Assembly: GCF_017676365.1 (NCBI RefSeq) | Contig: NZ_JADKMA010000010.1 | Location: forward strand, 1-64,000 | Length of the DNA stretch: 64,000 bases | Direction: 5' to 3' | From: Streptomyces oryzae | GTDB lineage: Bacteria; Actinomycetota; Actinomycetes; Streptomycetales; Streptomycetaceae | Part shown: one piece after another, positions 1 through 8,126 of the stretch | Numbering within the stretch: position 1 is the stretch's first letter | How the letters are laid out: each line of letters begins with the position of its first letter | Program-made: the position numbers and the translations under genes | Notes under the pieces: model-generated | What the model saw: the letters and a program-made list of their open reading frames with translations, nothing else | The model's database searches: none | What the model was told of the DNA's origin: nothing

Positions 1-607
1 GAGTCGGCAGGGGCAGCAGGCCGCCGGTGGGCTTCATCCCGAGGACGCCGCACCATGCGGCAGGGATGCGTACCGACCCGGCGCCGTCGCTCCCGGTGGC
101 GAGCGGCACCATCCCCGCTGCCACGGCGGCGGCGGACCCGGCCGAGGAGCCGCCCGGACTCCGTTCCGGGTCGAGGGGGTTACGGGTGGGACCCCGGTCG
201 GTGGCGCCCCACGTCTGCCATCCTGTGCCGGCGCCGGGCGTTGCGGTGGCCCCGACCGGCACGCAGCCGGCGGCCACCAGTCCGGCCACCTGGCGGGACG
301 AGAGGCGCTGGGTTGCCTTGACCCCCAGCGGTACTCCGGCCAGCGGCAGCCGGTCACCTGCCCGGACGGCCCGGTCGACGTCCGCCGCGAGCGCCGCGGC
401 CCGCGCGGGCCACACCTCCGTGAACGCCCTTATCGATGTGTCGACTTCGGCGATCCGAGCCAGCGCCGCCCGCACCACCTCGCGGGCCGACAGTCTGCCC
501 GCCGCCACTTCGCGGGCGATCTCGCGCGCCGGCATCCCGCAGCACGCGGCTGCCCCGCGCGGCCCGGGCCACGGCGCCGGCCGCGCGGCGATGCTGTCCC
601 CGTCCAT
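1..607 (-). CDS. Amidase family protein, C-terminal part outside the window
   Basis: This is the first 202 residues of an amidase-signature hydrolase; the rest lies beyond the left edge. Amidases of this family cleave amide bonds with a Ser-cisSer-Lys triad. All three parts are visible: the Lys in GVPLGVK (near residue 88), the glycine-rich [11 protein letters not shown] stretch with the cis-Ser, and the nucleophile Ser in [14 protein letters not shown]. The ATG at 607 follows a GGGGGG ribosome site on the minus strand. The N-terminal Ala/Pro/Cys stretch before [10 protein letters not shown] is atypical, so translation may start later, at that Met. The gene diverges from the small gene at 688. 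Substrate cannot be told. Confidence 0.85.
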   Translation of the reverse strand, partial: MDGDSIAARPAPWPGPRGAAACCGMPAREIAREVAAGRLSAREVVRAALARIAEVDTSIRAFTEVWPARAAALAADVDRAVRAGDRLPLAGVPLGVKATQRLSSRQVAGLVAAGCVPVGATATPGAGTGWQTWGATDRGPTRNPLDPERSPGGSSAGSAAAVAAGMVPLATGSDGAGSVRIPAAWCGVLGMKPTGGLLPLPT

Positions 608-687
608 CGGCACCCCCCGTTCCTGGGAAACGGTACAGCCGGGTGCGGCCTGGCGGGGGTGCCCGCGGGCGATCTACCGTATGCCGT

Positions 688-1083
688 ATGGACGTTGAAG
701 CCGCCCTCGCCCTCGCCACCACCGCCGCTTCAGCCGCTGCCGGCGGTGCCGCAACAGCGGCGGGGCAGTCCGCATGGGAGTCTCTGCTGTCGCTGGTACG
801 GCGGGTTGGTGGCCGTCGCAGGGACGGTGAATCGGAAGAGGGTCGGCTGTCCGCCGTCGACCCGGCCGACAGCGAGCAGGTACGCGTACTGACCGGCTGG
901 CTCGGCGAGCAGGCCCGCGCCGACGAGGAATTCGCCGCCCTGCTGCGCGGCTGGGCCGAACGGCATGCGCCCGTGCTGCGTGCCGAGCACTCCGAGGTCC
1001 ACAACACGGTGTCGGGCTCCGCCCAGGTGAGTGGCCCCGTCATTCAGGCCCGCGACATTCAGGGCGGCATCAACCTGGGGTGA
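688..1083 (+). CDS. Small protein with RHIM-like C-terminal motif, function unknown
   Basis: A 131-residue protein. Residues 1-30 are an Ala-rich hydrophobic helix (ALALATTAASAAAGGAATAA), followed by a basic/acidic middle region. The last 25 residues carry NTVSG...GPVIQARDIQGGINLG. This G-x-VIQ-A-x-D-I-x-GG pattern resembles the short amyloid signalling motifs (RHIM-like) found at the ends of proteins that work with NLR/NACHT sensors in multicellular bacteria. The resemblance is my reading by eye. The ATG lies 7 bases after a TACCGT box at 675-680, so the mRNA may be leaderless. No sensor gene is adjacent in this window. Low-complexity sequence makes a confident assignment impossible. Confidence 0.7.
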   Translation: MDVEAALALATTAASAAAGGAATAAGQSAWESLLSLVRRVGGRRRDGESEEGRLSAVDPADSEQVRVLTGWLGEQARADEEFAALLRGWAERHAPVLRAEHSEVHNTVSGSAQVSGPVIQARDIQGGINLG

Positions 1084-1202
1084 TGCGGGGCGGTCGGACG
1101 GTGCCGTGACGTCGCGACAGCTCGCCGCCGCGCCGCCGCGATGCTTCGACGCCGACAGGGTCGGCCTGGCCCTGCCTCGCCGTCCCTCGGTTGCCTCCCC
1201 TT

Positions 1203-1241
1203 CGACGATCAAGGGTTCACCTGCGAGTCCCTTGATCGTCG
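1203..1241. repeat. Perfect 13-bp inverted repeat before the SNF2 promoter
   Basis: CGACGATCAAGGG at 1203-1215 is exactly complementary to CCCTTGATCGTCG at 1229-1241, with a 13-base spacer. Two further G-T wobble pairs can extend it outward. It ends 6 bases before the damage-type promoter at 1248. It could be a terminator for the gene ending at 1083 (there is no U run) or a protein-binding site acting on the helicase promoter. Confidence 0.75.
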
Positions 1242-1247
1242 GGGGGA

Positions 1248-1270
1248 TTGTCAGTGGTCGCTCCTAGACT
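1248..1270 (+). promoter_or_regulatory. RecA-NDp-type DNA-damage promoter of the SNF2 helicase gene
   Basis: TTGTCAGTGGT at 1248-1258, six bases, then TAGACT at 1265-1270. The published actinobacterial LexA-independent damage promoter reads TTGTCAGTGGC-N6-TAGGGT, so the upstream box matches at 10 of 11 positions and the spacing is exact. Transcription would start near 1277, about 37 bases before the ATG at 1314, which excludes starts upstream of the -10 box. Confidence 0.8.
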
Positions 1271-1313
1271 CGCCTGCGAGCTCGGAGTCAGGTGTGTGGA
1301 AGCGGTGGCGCGT

Positions 1314-4300
1314 ATGGGGTCGGGGAGCGGAGCGGACCTCCTGCGGTGTGCTGTGGTCTTTCTGCCGGGGGAGGTGCCCCGGGAGGGGCGGGTGGCGTTC
1401 TGGCGGGAGGACGAGGGGGAGCTGCCCCAGGCGGGCGAGCCGGGCGAGCTGACCGTGGTGCGGCCGTACGGAGAGGGCGCGCAGGGCGTACGGCGGCGAG
1501 CGGTGGCGGCACGCTGGCTGCCGGTGCGGGAGGCGCTGCCTGTGCTGATGAGGGCACGGACGGACGGGCGCGCGCACCCGGCCGCGGCGTGCTGGGGCGC
1601 AGCCGCGCTGCACGGGCTGCGGCTGGTCGCCCAGGGGCGTCTGATGCCGGGTCTGGGCGAGGGGGAGACGGATGTGTGGCGCGCCGGCCCGCTGGACGCG
1701 GAGGATGTGGCGCACCTGAGCGCGGTGGCCGCCGCGATGCCGCCGGAGGCCCACGCGGTGCCCGCCGGGCCGGGGCCCTCGCCTGGCGCGGACGAGCCGA
1801 TCCGGGTGCCGGAGCCGGAAGGGCTCGTACGGGCCTTTCTGGACGCGGTAGCCGACGTATTGCCCCGCACCCCCGCCGGTCCCGCTGCCACGGGACCGGC
1901 ATTCGCGGCGCGCGGACCGCAGCGGCTCGCCGGGCAGTATCCGCGACTGGGGGAGTGGGCGGCCGAGGTGGCGGCGGGTATGGAGGGCGGAATCCGGATC
2001 TCGCTCCGGCTCGACCTGTCCGCCGACCGGATCTTCGACGGCGGCCCGGACCCGGACGTGGACGTGGGCCCTGACCCCGGCGGGGACCTGGGCCCGGGTC
2101 CGGACTCTGTGGCGGCCCCGGAGCCGTACGTCGCGGCGGCGGTCGTTCAGGCGACCAGCGTTGGGAACCCGAGGCTGATGGCGGACGTGGCGGCGCTGTG
2201 GGAGGGAGAGGCGGAGTATCTGGGTTCGCGGGCCCGGGTGGACACCGTGCTGGCGGTGCGCCGCGCGGCGCGTGTCTGGCCCCCGCTGGGGCGGCTGCTG
2301 GAGCGGCCGAGACCCGATGTGCTCCCGCTGACGGAGGAGGAGCTGAACGCTCTGCTGGGGCGTACGGCCCGTGAGCTGGCCGCCGCAGATGTGGCCGTGC
2401 ACTGGCCGCGTGCCCTCGTCCGCGACCTGCTCAGCGCCACCGTGGTGGTGCGGCCGGGCTCGCACGCGCCGGGCTCGGCGGCCGAGCTCGCCTACTTCGA
2501 TCAGCACCAACTCCTCGAATTCCAGTGGCAGCTGGCGCTCAACGGAGACCCGCTCACCGCCGCCGAGATGGACCAACTGGCCGAGGCGCACCGCCCACTG
2601 GTCCGGCTGCGCGATCAGTGGGTGCTGGTCGACCCGGAGCTGGTCCGCAAGGCACGCAAGCGGCATCTGGGCCTGCTCTCGCCCGGCGACGCGCTGTCCG
2701 CGGCGCTCTCGGGCGAGGTCGAGGTGGACGGCGAGCGGGTCGAGGCGGTGCCGGAGGGCGCGCTGGCTGCGCTCCGGGACAGACTGCGCGGCGCGACCGA
2801 CCAGGCCGCCGCGAACGCCGAGGGCGACGAAGGCGCTGAGGACGCCGGGAGCATCGCTCCGCCCGCCGGGCTGCGGGCCCAGCTGCGCGGCTACCAACGG
2901 CGCGGGCTCGCCTGGCTGGAGATGATGACCTCGCTCGGACTGGGCGGCTGCCTCGCCGACGACATGGGTCTGGGCAAGACCGTCACCCTCATCGCGCTCC
3001 ACCTGCACCGTGCCGAGCGGGGCGAGACGGCACCGACGCTGGTCGTCTGCCCGGCGTCCCTGCTGGGCAACTGGCAGCGGGAGCTGGCTCGGTTCGCGCC
3101 CGATGTGCCCGTACGCCGCTTCCATGGCCCCGGGCGCACTCTGGAAGGGCTGGGCGGTGACGGGTCCGAGACCGGGGCCGGGTCCGAGGCGGGAGCAGGC
3201 GCCGAAGCCGGGGCCGGTGCCTGCTCCGACGCCGGGTTCGTGCTGACGACGTACGGCACGCTCCGCAGCAGCGCCGAGCAGCTGGCCGCGCAGGAGTGGG
3301 GACTTGTCGTCGCGGACGAGGCCCAGCATGTGAAGAACGCCAACTCCGCCACGGCCCGCGCTCTGCGTACGCTCCCGTCCGCCGCCCGGGTCGCGCTCAC
3401 CGGCACGCCGGTGGAGAACAACCTCTCGGAGCTGTGGGCGCTCCTGGACTGGACGACGCCGGGGCTGCTCGGCCCGCTCAAGACCTTCCGCGCCCGGCAC
3501 GCCCGCGCCGTCGAGGGCGGCGATGACCCGGAGGCGACGGAGCGGCTGGCCCGGCTCGTGCGCCCATTCCTGCTGCGCCGTAAGAAGTCCGACCCGGGTA
3601 TCGTCCCCGAGCTGCCGCCCAAGACGGAGACCGACCACATGGTCGATTTCAGCAGGGAGCAGGTGGCACTGTACGAGGCGGTGGTGCGCGAGTCCATGGC
3701 CCGGATCGAGGCAGCGGTGGGGATCGGGCGGCGTGGTCTGGTGCTGAGGATGCTGAACTCGCTCAAGCAGATCTGCAACCATCCGGCGCAGTATCTGCGG
3801 GAAGGCACGGGCGGACGGCTCCCCGGCCGCTCCGGCAAGCTCGGGCTGCTGGAGGAACTGCTGGGCACCATCCTGGCCGAAGGCGGCTCGGTGCTGGTGT
3901 TCACCCAGTATGTGGAGATGGCGCGGATGCTTCAGGTGCATCTGACCGGGCGCCGTATCGGGACGCAGCTGCTGCACGGGGGAACGCCGGTGCACCGGCG
4001 GGAGGAGATGGTGGACGCCTTCCAGTCCGGAGAGGTCCCCGTCTTCCTGCTGTCGCTCCAGGCGGCGGGCACCGGCCTCAATCTGACCAGGGCCGGGCAC
4101 GTCATCCACTACGACCGCTGGTGGAACCCGGCCGTCGAGGAGCAGGCCACCGACCGTGCCTATCGCATCGGCCAGACCCGGCCCGTGCAGGTGCACCGGC
4201 TGCTGACGCAGGGCACGGTCGAGGAAGGCATCGCCGAAATGCTCGTGGCGAAGAAGCAGTTGGCCGACGCGGTGCTCAGCGGCGGCGAGGCAGCGCTGAC

Positions 4301-4355
4301 GGAGCTGACCGACGCGCAGCTGGCCGACCTGGTGTCGCTCCGGAGGCAGCCGTGA
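1314..4355 (+). CDS. SNF2-family DEAD/DEAH-box helicase
   Basis: A 1013-residue Swi2/Snf2 ATPase that would translocate on double-stranded DNA. The N-terminal half (to about residue 520) is an actinobacterial SNF2-associated region. The ATPase core shows DMGLGKT (motif I), VVADEAQHVKN (motif II), LTGTPVENNLSELW (motif III region), VLVFTQY (motif IV), then SLQAAGTGLNL and DRWWNPAVEEQATDRAYRIGQ-like motifs V and VI (the latter shortened here). An Ala/Gly/Glu-rich insertion (about residues 620-640) interrupts the core. I start at ATG 1314 because the promoter at 1248-1270 lies downstream of earlier possible starts and family members begin near LLRCAVVFLPG. It overlaps the SWIM gene by 4 bases. 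A role in recombination or repair is inferred from the damage-type promoter. Confidence 0.93.
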   Translation: MGSGSGADLLRCAVVFLPGEVPREGRVAFWREDEGELPQAGEPGELTVVRPYGEGAQGVRRRAVAARWLPVREALPVLMRARTDGRAHPAAACWGAAALHGLRLVAQGRLMPGLGEGETDVWRAGPLDAEDVAHLSAVAAAMPPEAHAVPAGPGPSPGADEPIRVPEPEGLVRAFLDAVADVLPRTPAGPAATGPAFAARGPQRLAGQYPRLGEWAAEVAAGMEGGIRISLRLDLSADRIFDGGPDPDVDVGPDPGGDLGPGPDSVAAPEPYVAAAVVQATSVGNPRLMADVAALWEGEAEYLGSRARVDTVLAVRRAARVWPPLGRLLERPRPDVLPLTEEELNALLGRTARELAAADVAVHWPRALVRDLLSATVVVRPGSHAPGSAAELAYFDQHQLLEFQWQLALNGDPLTAAEMDQLAEAHRPLVRLRDQWVLVDPELVRKARKRHLGLLSPGDALSAALSGEVEVDGERVEAVPEGALAALRDRLRGATDQAAANAEGDEGAEDAGSIAPPAGLRAQLRGYQRRGLAWLEMMTSLGLGGCLADDMGLGKTVTLIALHLHRAERGETAPTLVVCPASLLGNWQRELARFAPDVPVRRFHGPGRTLEGLGGDGSETGAGSEAGAGAEAGAGACSDAGFVLTTYGTLRSSAEQLAAQEWGLVVADEAQHVKNANSATARALRTLPSAARVALTGTPVENNLSELWALLDWTTPGLLGPLKTFRARHARAVEGGDDPEATERLARLVRPFLLRRKKSDPGIVPELPPKTETDHMVDFSREQVALYEAVVRESMARIEAAVGIGRRGLVLRMLNSLKQICNHPAQYLREGTGGRLPGRSGKLGLLEELLGTILAEGGSVLVFTQYVEMARMLQVHLTGRRIGTQLLHGGTPVHRREEMVDAFQSGEVPVFLLSLQAAGTGLNLTRAGHVIHYDRWWNPAVEEQATDRAYRIGQTRPVQVHRLLTQGTVEEGIAEMLVAKKQLADAVLSGGEAALTELTDAQLADLVSLRRQP

Positions 4356-5926
4356 CCGGCGCCGGGCAGTCTCCCGCCGGAGCCCGGGGGACGGTGACGG
4401 AGAGCTGGGGAGCGGCCTGGCTGCGCGCGATGGAGGGAGCCGCGCGGGACGCGGCCCGGCTGGAGCGAGGGCGGGCGTACGCGGTCGGGGACCGGCTCGC
4501 GGACCGGCCTGCGAGCCGTCGCGCGGGTCAGGGGCAGGCCCTGGACGGTGCCGGGGGAGTGTCAGCGGTGCGGGTGGGGCCCGGCCGGGTCACGGCATTT
4601 GTGCACGGCAGCCGTTCCCGCCCCTACCGCGCCGAGTGGCGGCTGCCAGTGCTGTCGGAGGAGGAGTGGGGCGCCTTCCTGGCTGCGGTCGCGGACCGGC
4701 CGGTGGACGCGGCGGCGCTGCTGGACGGGGAGGTAGGGCCGGGCGTTGCGGCCACCGCCCGGTCGGCAGGCGTACAGCTCCTCCCGGCCGCGGGGGAACT
4801 CCTGCCCGCGTGCAGCTGTCCGGACCAGGGCCACCCCTGCAAGCACGCGGCCGCGCTCGGCTATGAGACGGGACGTCTGCTGGACGCCGACCCCTGGGCG
4901 CTGCTCCTGCTGCGGGGCAGGGCAGCGGAGGCCGTACGGGAGGAGGTGGCGCGCAGAAGCGCGGTCCGGGAGGGGGAGCGGGATGAGGCGCGCCGCGATG
5001 CTGCCGGTCGTACCCGGGCGGTTGCCCGACCAGGTGCCCCCGGCCGACCAGGCACGTCTGGTGTCCCCCGCCGACCAGGTACGTCTGGTGCCCGTGGCCG
5101 ATCACGCGTTCCCGGCGCCCGTGACCGGTCAAGCGCTACCGGCGCCCGCGAAGCAGCCGGCCTTGCCGACAGCCCTTCCCCCGGGCAGCAGGTGAGCAGC
5201 ACGCTGCCCGCGAGTGAGGTGTTCGCGACGTCCGTACGGCCGCCGCTGCCCGAGCCGTTGCCGCTGCCACAGGAGTCCGGCGAGCCCGGCCCGTTCCCCG
5301 GACTGCCCGGCGCCCCCAGCGCCGATGCCCTCACGTTCCTGGCGACCGACGCGGCCACCCGGGCCCGGCTCGCGCTGGCGGCGGTAGCGGCGGAGGGTGA
5401 CAGTGCGCCGGGAGAGGGCAACGGGAAGGATGACGACCCGCTGCCCGAACTCTCGCTCTGGCACGACACCGTCCGGCTCGCCGCCACTCACCCCCAGCTG
5501 ACCGGACGGCGCAGCCTCTCCCCGCTCTTCGCAGCGCTGGCGCGGTCGGCGGGCCGGGACGCGCTGGAGCTGGCCCGTGCCGCCGCGGCCTGGCGGCAGG
5601 GCGGTCCCGCGGGGCTCGACGTCCTGGAAACCGCCTGGGATCCGCCCGCGGGCGCCTTCGACCGCGGGCGCAGCGCCCTGGCGGGACTGGGCATCACGAT
5701 GACGATTCACCGCAACCACCTCACCCACACCACCCGCCCCATCCAGCTCCGTTACGGACGTGACGGCCGCTGGTACCCCTACCGGGCGGCCCACGACGAG
5801 CCCCCGCGGCGCAACAGAAGCACCCGGAAGGGCCGGGACAACCGGGAGGACCGGCGCGACTGGTGGCCGGAAGGCGCCTCGGCGCCGGACCCCGTCCAGG
5901 CCCTCACCGGACTCCGGGAACCCTGA
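4352..5926 (+). CDS. SWIM zinc-finger domain protein
   Basis: A 524-residue protein with a SWIM zinc motif, CSCPDQGHPCKHAAAL (CxC...CxH), near residues 155-170. SWIM domains bind DNA or protein partners and often accompany SNF2 ATPases. The GTG start overlaps the helicase stop codon (GTGA), which indicates translational coupling; a GTG at 4394 preceded by GGGGGAC is an alternative. Residues about 225-275 are low complexity, with repeated PGTSG/PGARG units rich in Arg, Pro and Gly, probably a disordered linker. The C-terminal part (residues 340-520) has conserved-looking Trp and Arg residues but no fold I can name. It likely works with the helicase. Confidence 0.88.
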   Translation: MTGAGQSPAGARGTVTESWGAAWLRAMEGAARDAARLERGRAYAVGDRLADRPASRRAGQGQALDGAGGVSAVRVGPGRVTAFVHGSRSRPYRAEWRLPVLSEEEWGAFLAAVADRPVDAAALLDGEVGPGVAATARSAGVQLLPAAGELLPACSCPDQGHPCKHAAALGYETGRLLDADPWALLLLRGRAAEAVREEVARRSAVREGERDEARRDAAGRTRAVARPGAPGRPGTSGVPRRPGTSGARGRSRVPGARDRSSATGAREAAGLADSPSPGQQVSSTLPASEVFATSVRPPLPEPLPLPQESGEPGPFPGLPGAPSADALTFLATDAATRARLALAAVAAEGDSAPGEGNGKDDDPLPELSLWHDTVRLAATHPQLTGRRSLSPLFAALARSAGRDALELARAAAAWRQGGPAGLDVLETAWDPPAGAFDRGRSALAGLGITMTIHRNHLTHTTRPIQLRYGRDGRWYPYRAAHDEPPRRNRSTRKGRDNREDRRDWWPEGASAPDPVQALTGLREP

Positions 5927-5954
5927 TCCCCGAGCGGCTGCCGGCGGAGAGGGA

Positions 5955-6782
5955 CTACCCCTCGAACGCCGTGTCGCGCGCGACGGTCTCCCAGCTCTCG
6001 ATCTCCGTACGGACGCGGTCGAGGTGACCGAGCACGGCGTCAACGGCGTCGTCGCCCAGCGGGAGACGCAGCGGCGTCTGCTCGGCGGCGAGGGCGGTGA
6101 GCACTGCGGCGGCGGCCTTGGCCGGGTCGCCGGGCTGCTTGCCGTCACCGGCCTCGATCATGCGGCGGGTGGGACCGACGGTGTCAGCGTACGGACCCGT
6201 CTCCGAGCTGGCGGTGCCCGCGGCGAACAGGCCGGTGCGGAACGAGCCGGGCTCGACGATCAGCACCTTGATGCCGTACGGCGCCACCTCGTCCGCCAGC
6301 GCCTCGGACATCCCCTCCAGCGCGAACTTCGTGGCGCTGTACGCCCCGAACCCGGCGAAGGACAGCTGGCCGCCCATGCTGCTGAGCTGCACGACGGCGC
6401 CCGTTCGGCGTTCCCGCATGTGCGGCAGGACGGCGCGGACGAGGGCGGCGGGGCCGAAGACGTGCACGTCGAACAGGGCGCGCAGTTCGGCCTCGGTGGT
6501 CTCCTCCAGGGCACCGACGTGGGTGCGTCCGGCGTTGTTGACCAGTACGTCGATCCTGCCGTGCCGGGCGATCACGTCGGCGGCGACCGCCGCTGCCTGC
6601 CCGGTGTCGGTGACGTCCAGCTGGACGGGGTCCACCTGGTCGGGGTGTGCGGCGACGAGGTCGTCCAGGGCCGAGGTGCGGCGGACGGCCGCCACCACGG
6701 TGTCGCCCGCGGCCACGGCCGCCTCGGTGATCGCCCGGCCGAACCCGCTGTTGGCGCCTGTCACCAGCCACACTCTGCTCAT
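5955..6782 (-). CDS. SDR-family NAD(P)-dependent oxidoreductase
   Basis: A 275-residue classical short-chain dehydrogenase/reductase. The cofactor loop TGANSGFG is at residues 8-15, followed by the structural NNAG motif, the catalytic Ser in SSMGGQ and YSATK (Tyr and Lys of the active site). The motif ALEGMSEALADEVAPYGIKV is typical of the retinol/ketoreductase-like subgroup. The ATG at 6782 directly precedes MSRVWLVTG; upstream codons do not look coding. It diverges from the LysR regulator at 6882 across a 99-base gap, so that regulator probably controls it. Substrate is unknown. It converges with the SWIM gene. Confidence 0.93.
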   Translation of the reverse strand: MSRVWLVTGANSGFGRAITEAAVAAGDTVVAAVRRTSALDDLVAAHPDQVDPVQLDVTDTGQAAAVAADVIARHGRIDVLVNNAGRTHVGALEETTEAELRALFDVHVFGPAALVRAVLPHMRERRTGAVVQLSSMGGQLSFAGFGAYSATKFALEGMSEALADEVAPYGIKVLIVEPGSFRTGLFAAGTASSETGPYADTVGPTRRMIEAGDGKQPGDPAKAAAAVLTALAAEQTPLRLPLGDDAVDAVLGHLDRVRTEIESWETVARDTAFEG

Positions 6783-6867
6783 CGGTTCTCCGTCCCGTTC
6801 CGTTGGTCGTCGTTCCTGTACCTGCGAGGCTCGTCGACAACTCCGTCGCGTGTCCAAGACCTTCCGT

Positions 6868-6877
6868 GATAGCTATC
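6868..6877. promoter_or_regulatory. Palindrome GATAGCTATC at the LysR start, candidate operator
   Basis: A perfect 10-bp palindrome ending 4 bases before the LysR start codon, inside the divergent SDR/LysR gap. LysR-type regulators usually bind A/T-flanked inverted repeats in such gaps. The site is the only A/T-rich dyad there. It could repress the regulator's own gene, but no second half-site was found. Confidence 0.45.
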
Positions 6878-6881
6878 GGTT

Positions 6882-7775
6882 ATGGACGTGCACGGTCGGG
6901 ATCTGCGGTACTTCGTCGCGGTGGCGGAGGAGTTGCACTTCACCCGGGCCGCCGAGCGCCTGTTCGTCTCGCAGCCCGCGCTGAGCAAACAGATCCGTGT
7001 GCTGGAGCGGGCGCTGGGCGTGCCCCTGTTCGAGCGGGACCGGCGAGGCGTGAAGCTGACGCGGGCGGGTACGGCGCTGCTGCCGTACGCGCGGCGGGTG
7101 CTGGAGGAGTGGCAGGCCGGCTGGGAGGCGGTCGAGGCGGTGCGGGCGGCGCAGCGGGCCGGTCTGGTGGTCGGCATGAGCACCAGCCCCGGGCGGGGCG
7201 GTCTGCTGCCCGCCATCCGGTCGCGGGTCACCGCGGCGCACCCCGAAGCCGTGCTGACGGTACGGCAGTTCAGCTGGGAGGATCCGACCGCGGGGCTGGC
7301 GGAGGGCACCAGCGACGTGGCCTTCGTCTGGCTGCCGCTGCCCGAACCCCCGCGCTACCGCTGGACCGTGGTGGCGCAGGAGCCGCGGCTGGTGGCGCTC
7401 CCCGAGGGCCACTCGCTGGCCGGGCGCCCGGCTGTCGACTTCGCCGACCTGCTGGAGGAGCCGTTCCTGGCGCTGCCGAAGAGTGCCGGACCGCTGCGCG
7501 ACCACTGGCTGGCGACGGAGGCGCGCGGCGGGCGGGAGCCGGTCATCGGCGCCGAGGTCAGCAGTTCGGAGGAGACCTATGAGGCACTTGTCGCCGGCCA
7601 GGGCGTCTGTCTGCTGGCGCACGGCAACGCGCCCCTGCTGATGCGGGGCGGCGTGCTCACCCGCCGCGTCCTGGGCCTGACGCCGAGCCGTCTGGCGGTC
7701 GCCTGCCGCGCGGACGACGACCGCCCTCTCGTCCGCGCCTACCTGCGGGCGGCGACCGAAGCCGCGCGCGCCTGA
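6882..7775 (+). CDS. LysR-family transcriptional regulator
   Basis: A 297-residue regulator. The winged helix-turn-helix occupies residues 1-60 (LRYFVAVAEELHFTRAAERL, then FVSQPALSKQIRVLERALG and LFERDRRGVKLT). The rest, from about residue 90, is a LysR substrate-binding domain. The start ATG is fixed by the close match to the family N-terminus (MDVHGRDLRYF). It is divergent from the SDR gene, the classic arrangement in which the regulator controls its neighbour. The ligand cannot be predicted. Confidence 0.95.
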   Translation: MDVHGRDLRYFVAVAEELHFTRAAERLFVSQPALSKQIRVLERALGVPLFERDRRGVKLTRAGTALLPYARRVLEEWQAGWEAVEAVRAAQRAGLVVGMSTSPGRGGLLPAIRSRVTAAHPEAVLTVRQFSWEDPTAGLAEGTSDVAFVWLPLPEPPRYRWTVVAQEPRLVALPEGHSLAGRPAVDFADLLEEPFLALPKSAGPLRDHWLATEARGGREPVIGAEVSSSEETYEALVAGQGVCLLAHGNAPLLMRGGVLTRRVLGLTPSRLAVACRADDDRPLVRAYLRAATEAARA

Positions 7776-8126
7776 GCGGGCCCGAAGGGAGCCGTCCAGT
7801 ACAGGGTTCGGACGACCGAGGCTGTGACCGTCATCACGGCTCTGTCGCCACTTCTGCCGCCCGCACTGCGGCGCGGGCGGACAGCCGGCAGCCGGACAGG
7901 TCCAACTCCCTCTCAAAGCCCGGAAGATACCTGTGCGGCAGGTCGCAGAACTTTGACCGCTCATGACCACTCATTGACCGGCCCTGGCGCTTTCCTTGGC
8001 CTGTGGCCGTCCTGGGCCGCCGGGCTGTTGCACCCGGACGGGAGAACTGTCACCTCGGCCGAGTACCCTGCGCCGAACGCAAAGACAGCGCCGTACCACG
8101 CGGCGAACGGAGCGAGGAGCGGTCCG
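7776..8126. other. 351-base intergenic region with a hairpin and a weak promoter match
   Basis: The gap between the LysR gene and the membrane protein gene contains CCGCCCGC (7857-7864) and GCGGGCGG (7873-7880), an 8-bp hairpin that could end LysR transcription. CTGTCA at 8047-8052 and TACCCT at 8064-8069 have the 11-base spacing of the damage promoters in this window, but lack the GTGGC part of the box. No open reading frame or RNA gene is convincing. Confidence 0.4.

Noticed and set aside
1251..4196. A 981-codon open frame antisense to the SNF2 gene
   Set aside because: It mirrors the helicase reading frame, has no recognisable domain and is rich in Gly, Arg, His and Gln, as expected from GC-biased third positions.
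8047..8069. A sixth damage-type promoter before the 8127 gene
   Set aside because: CTGTCA and TACCCT have the right spacing, but the GTGGC part is missing, so I do not count it.
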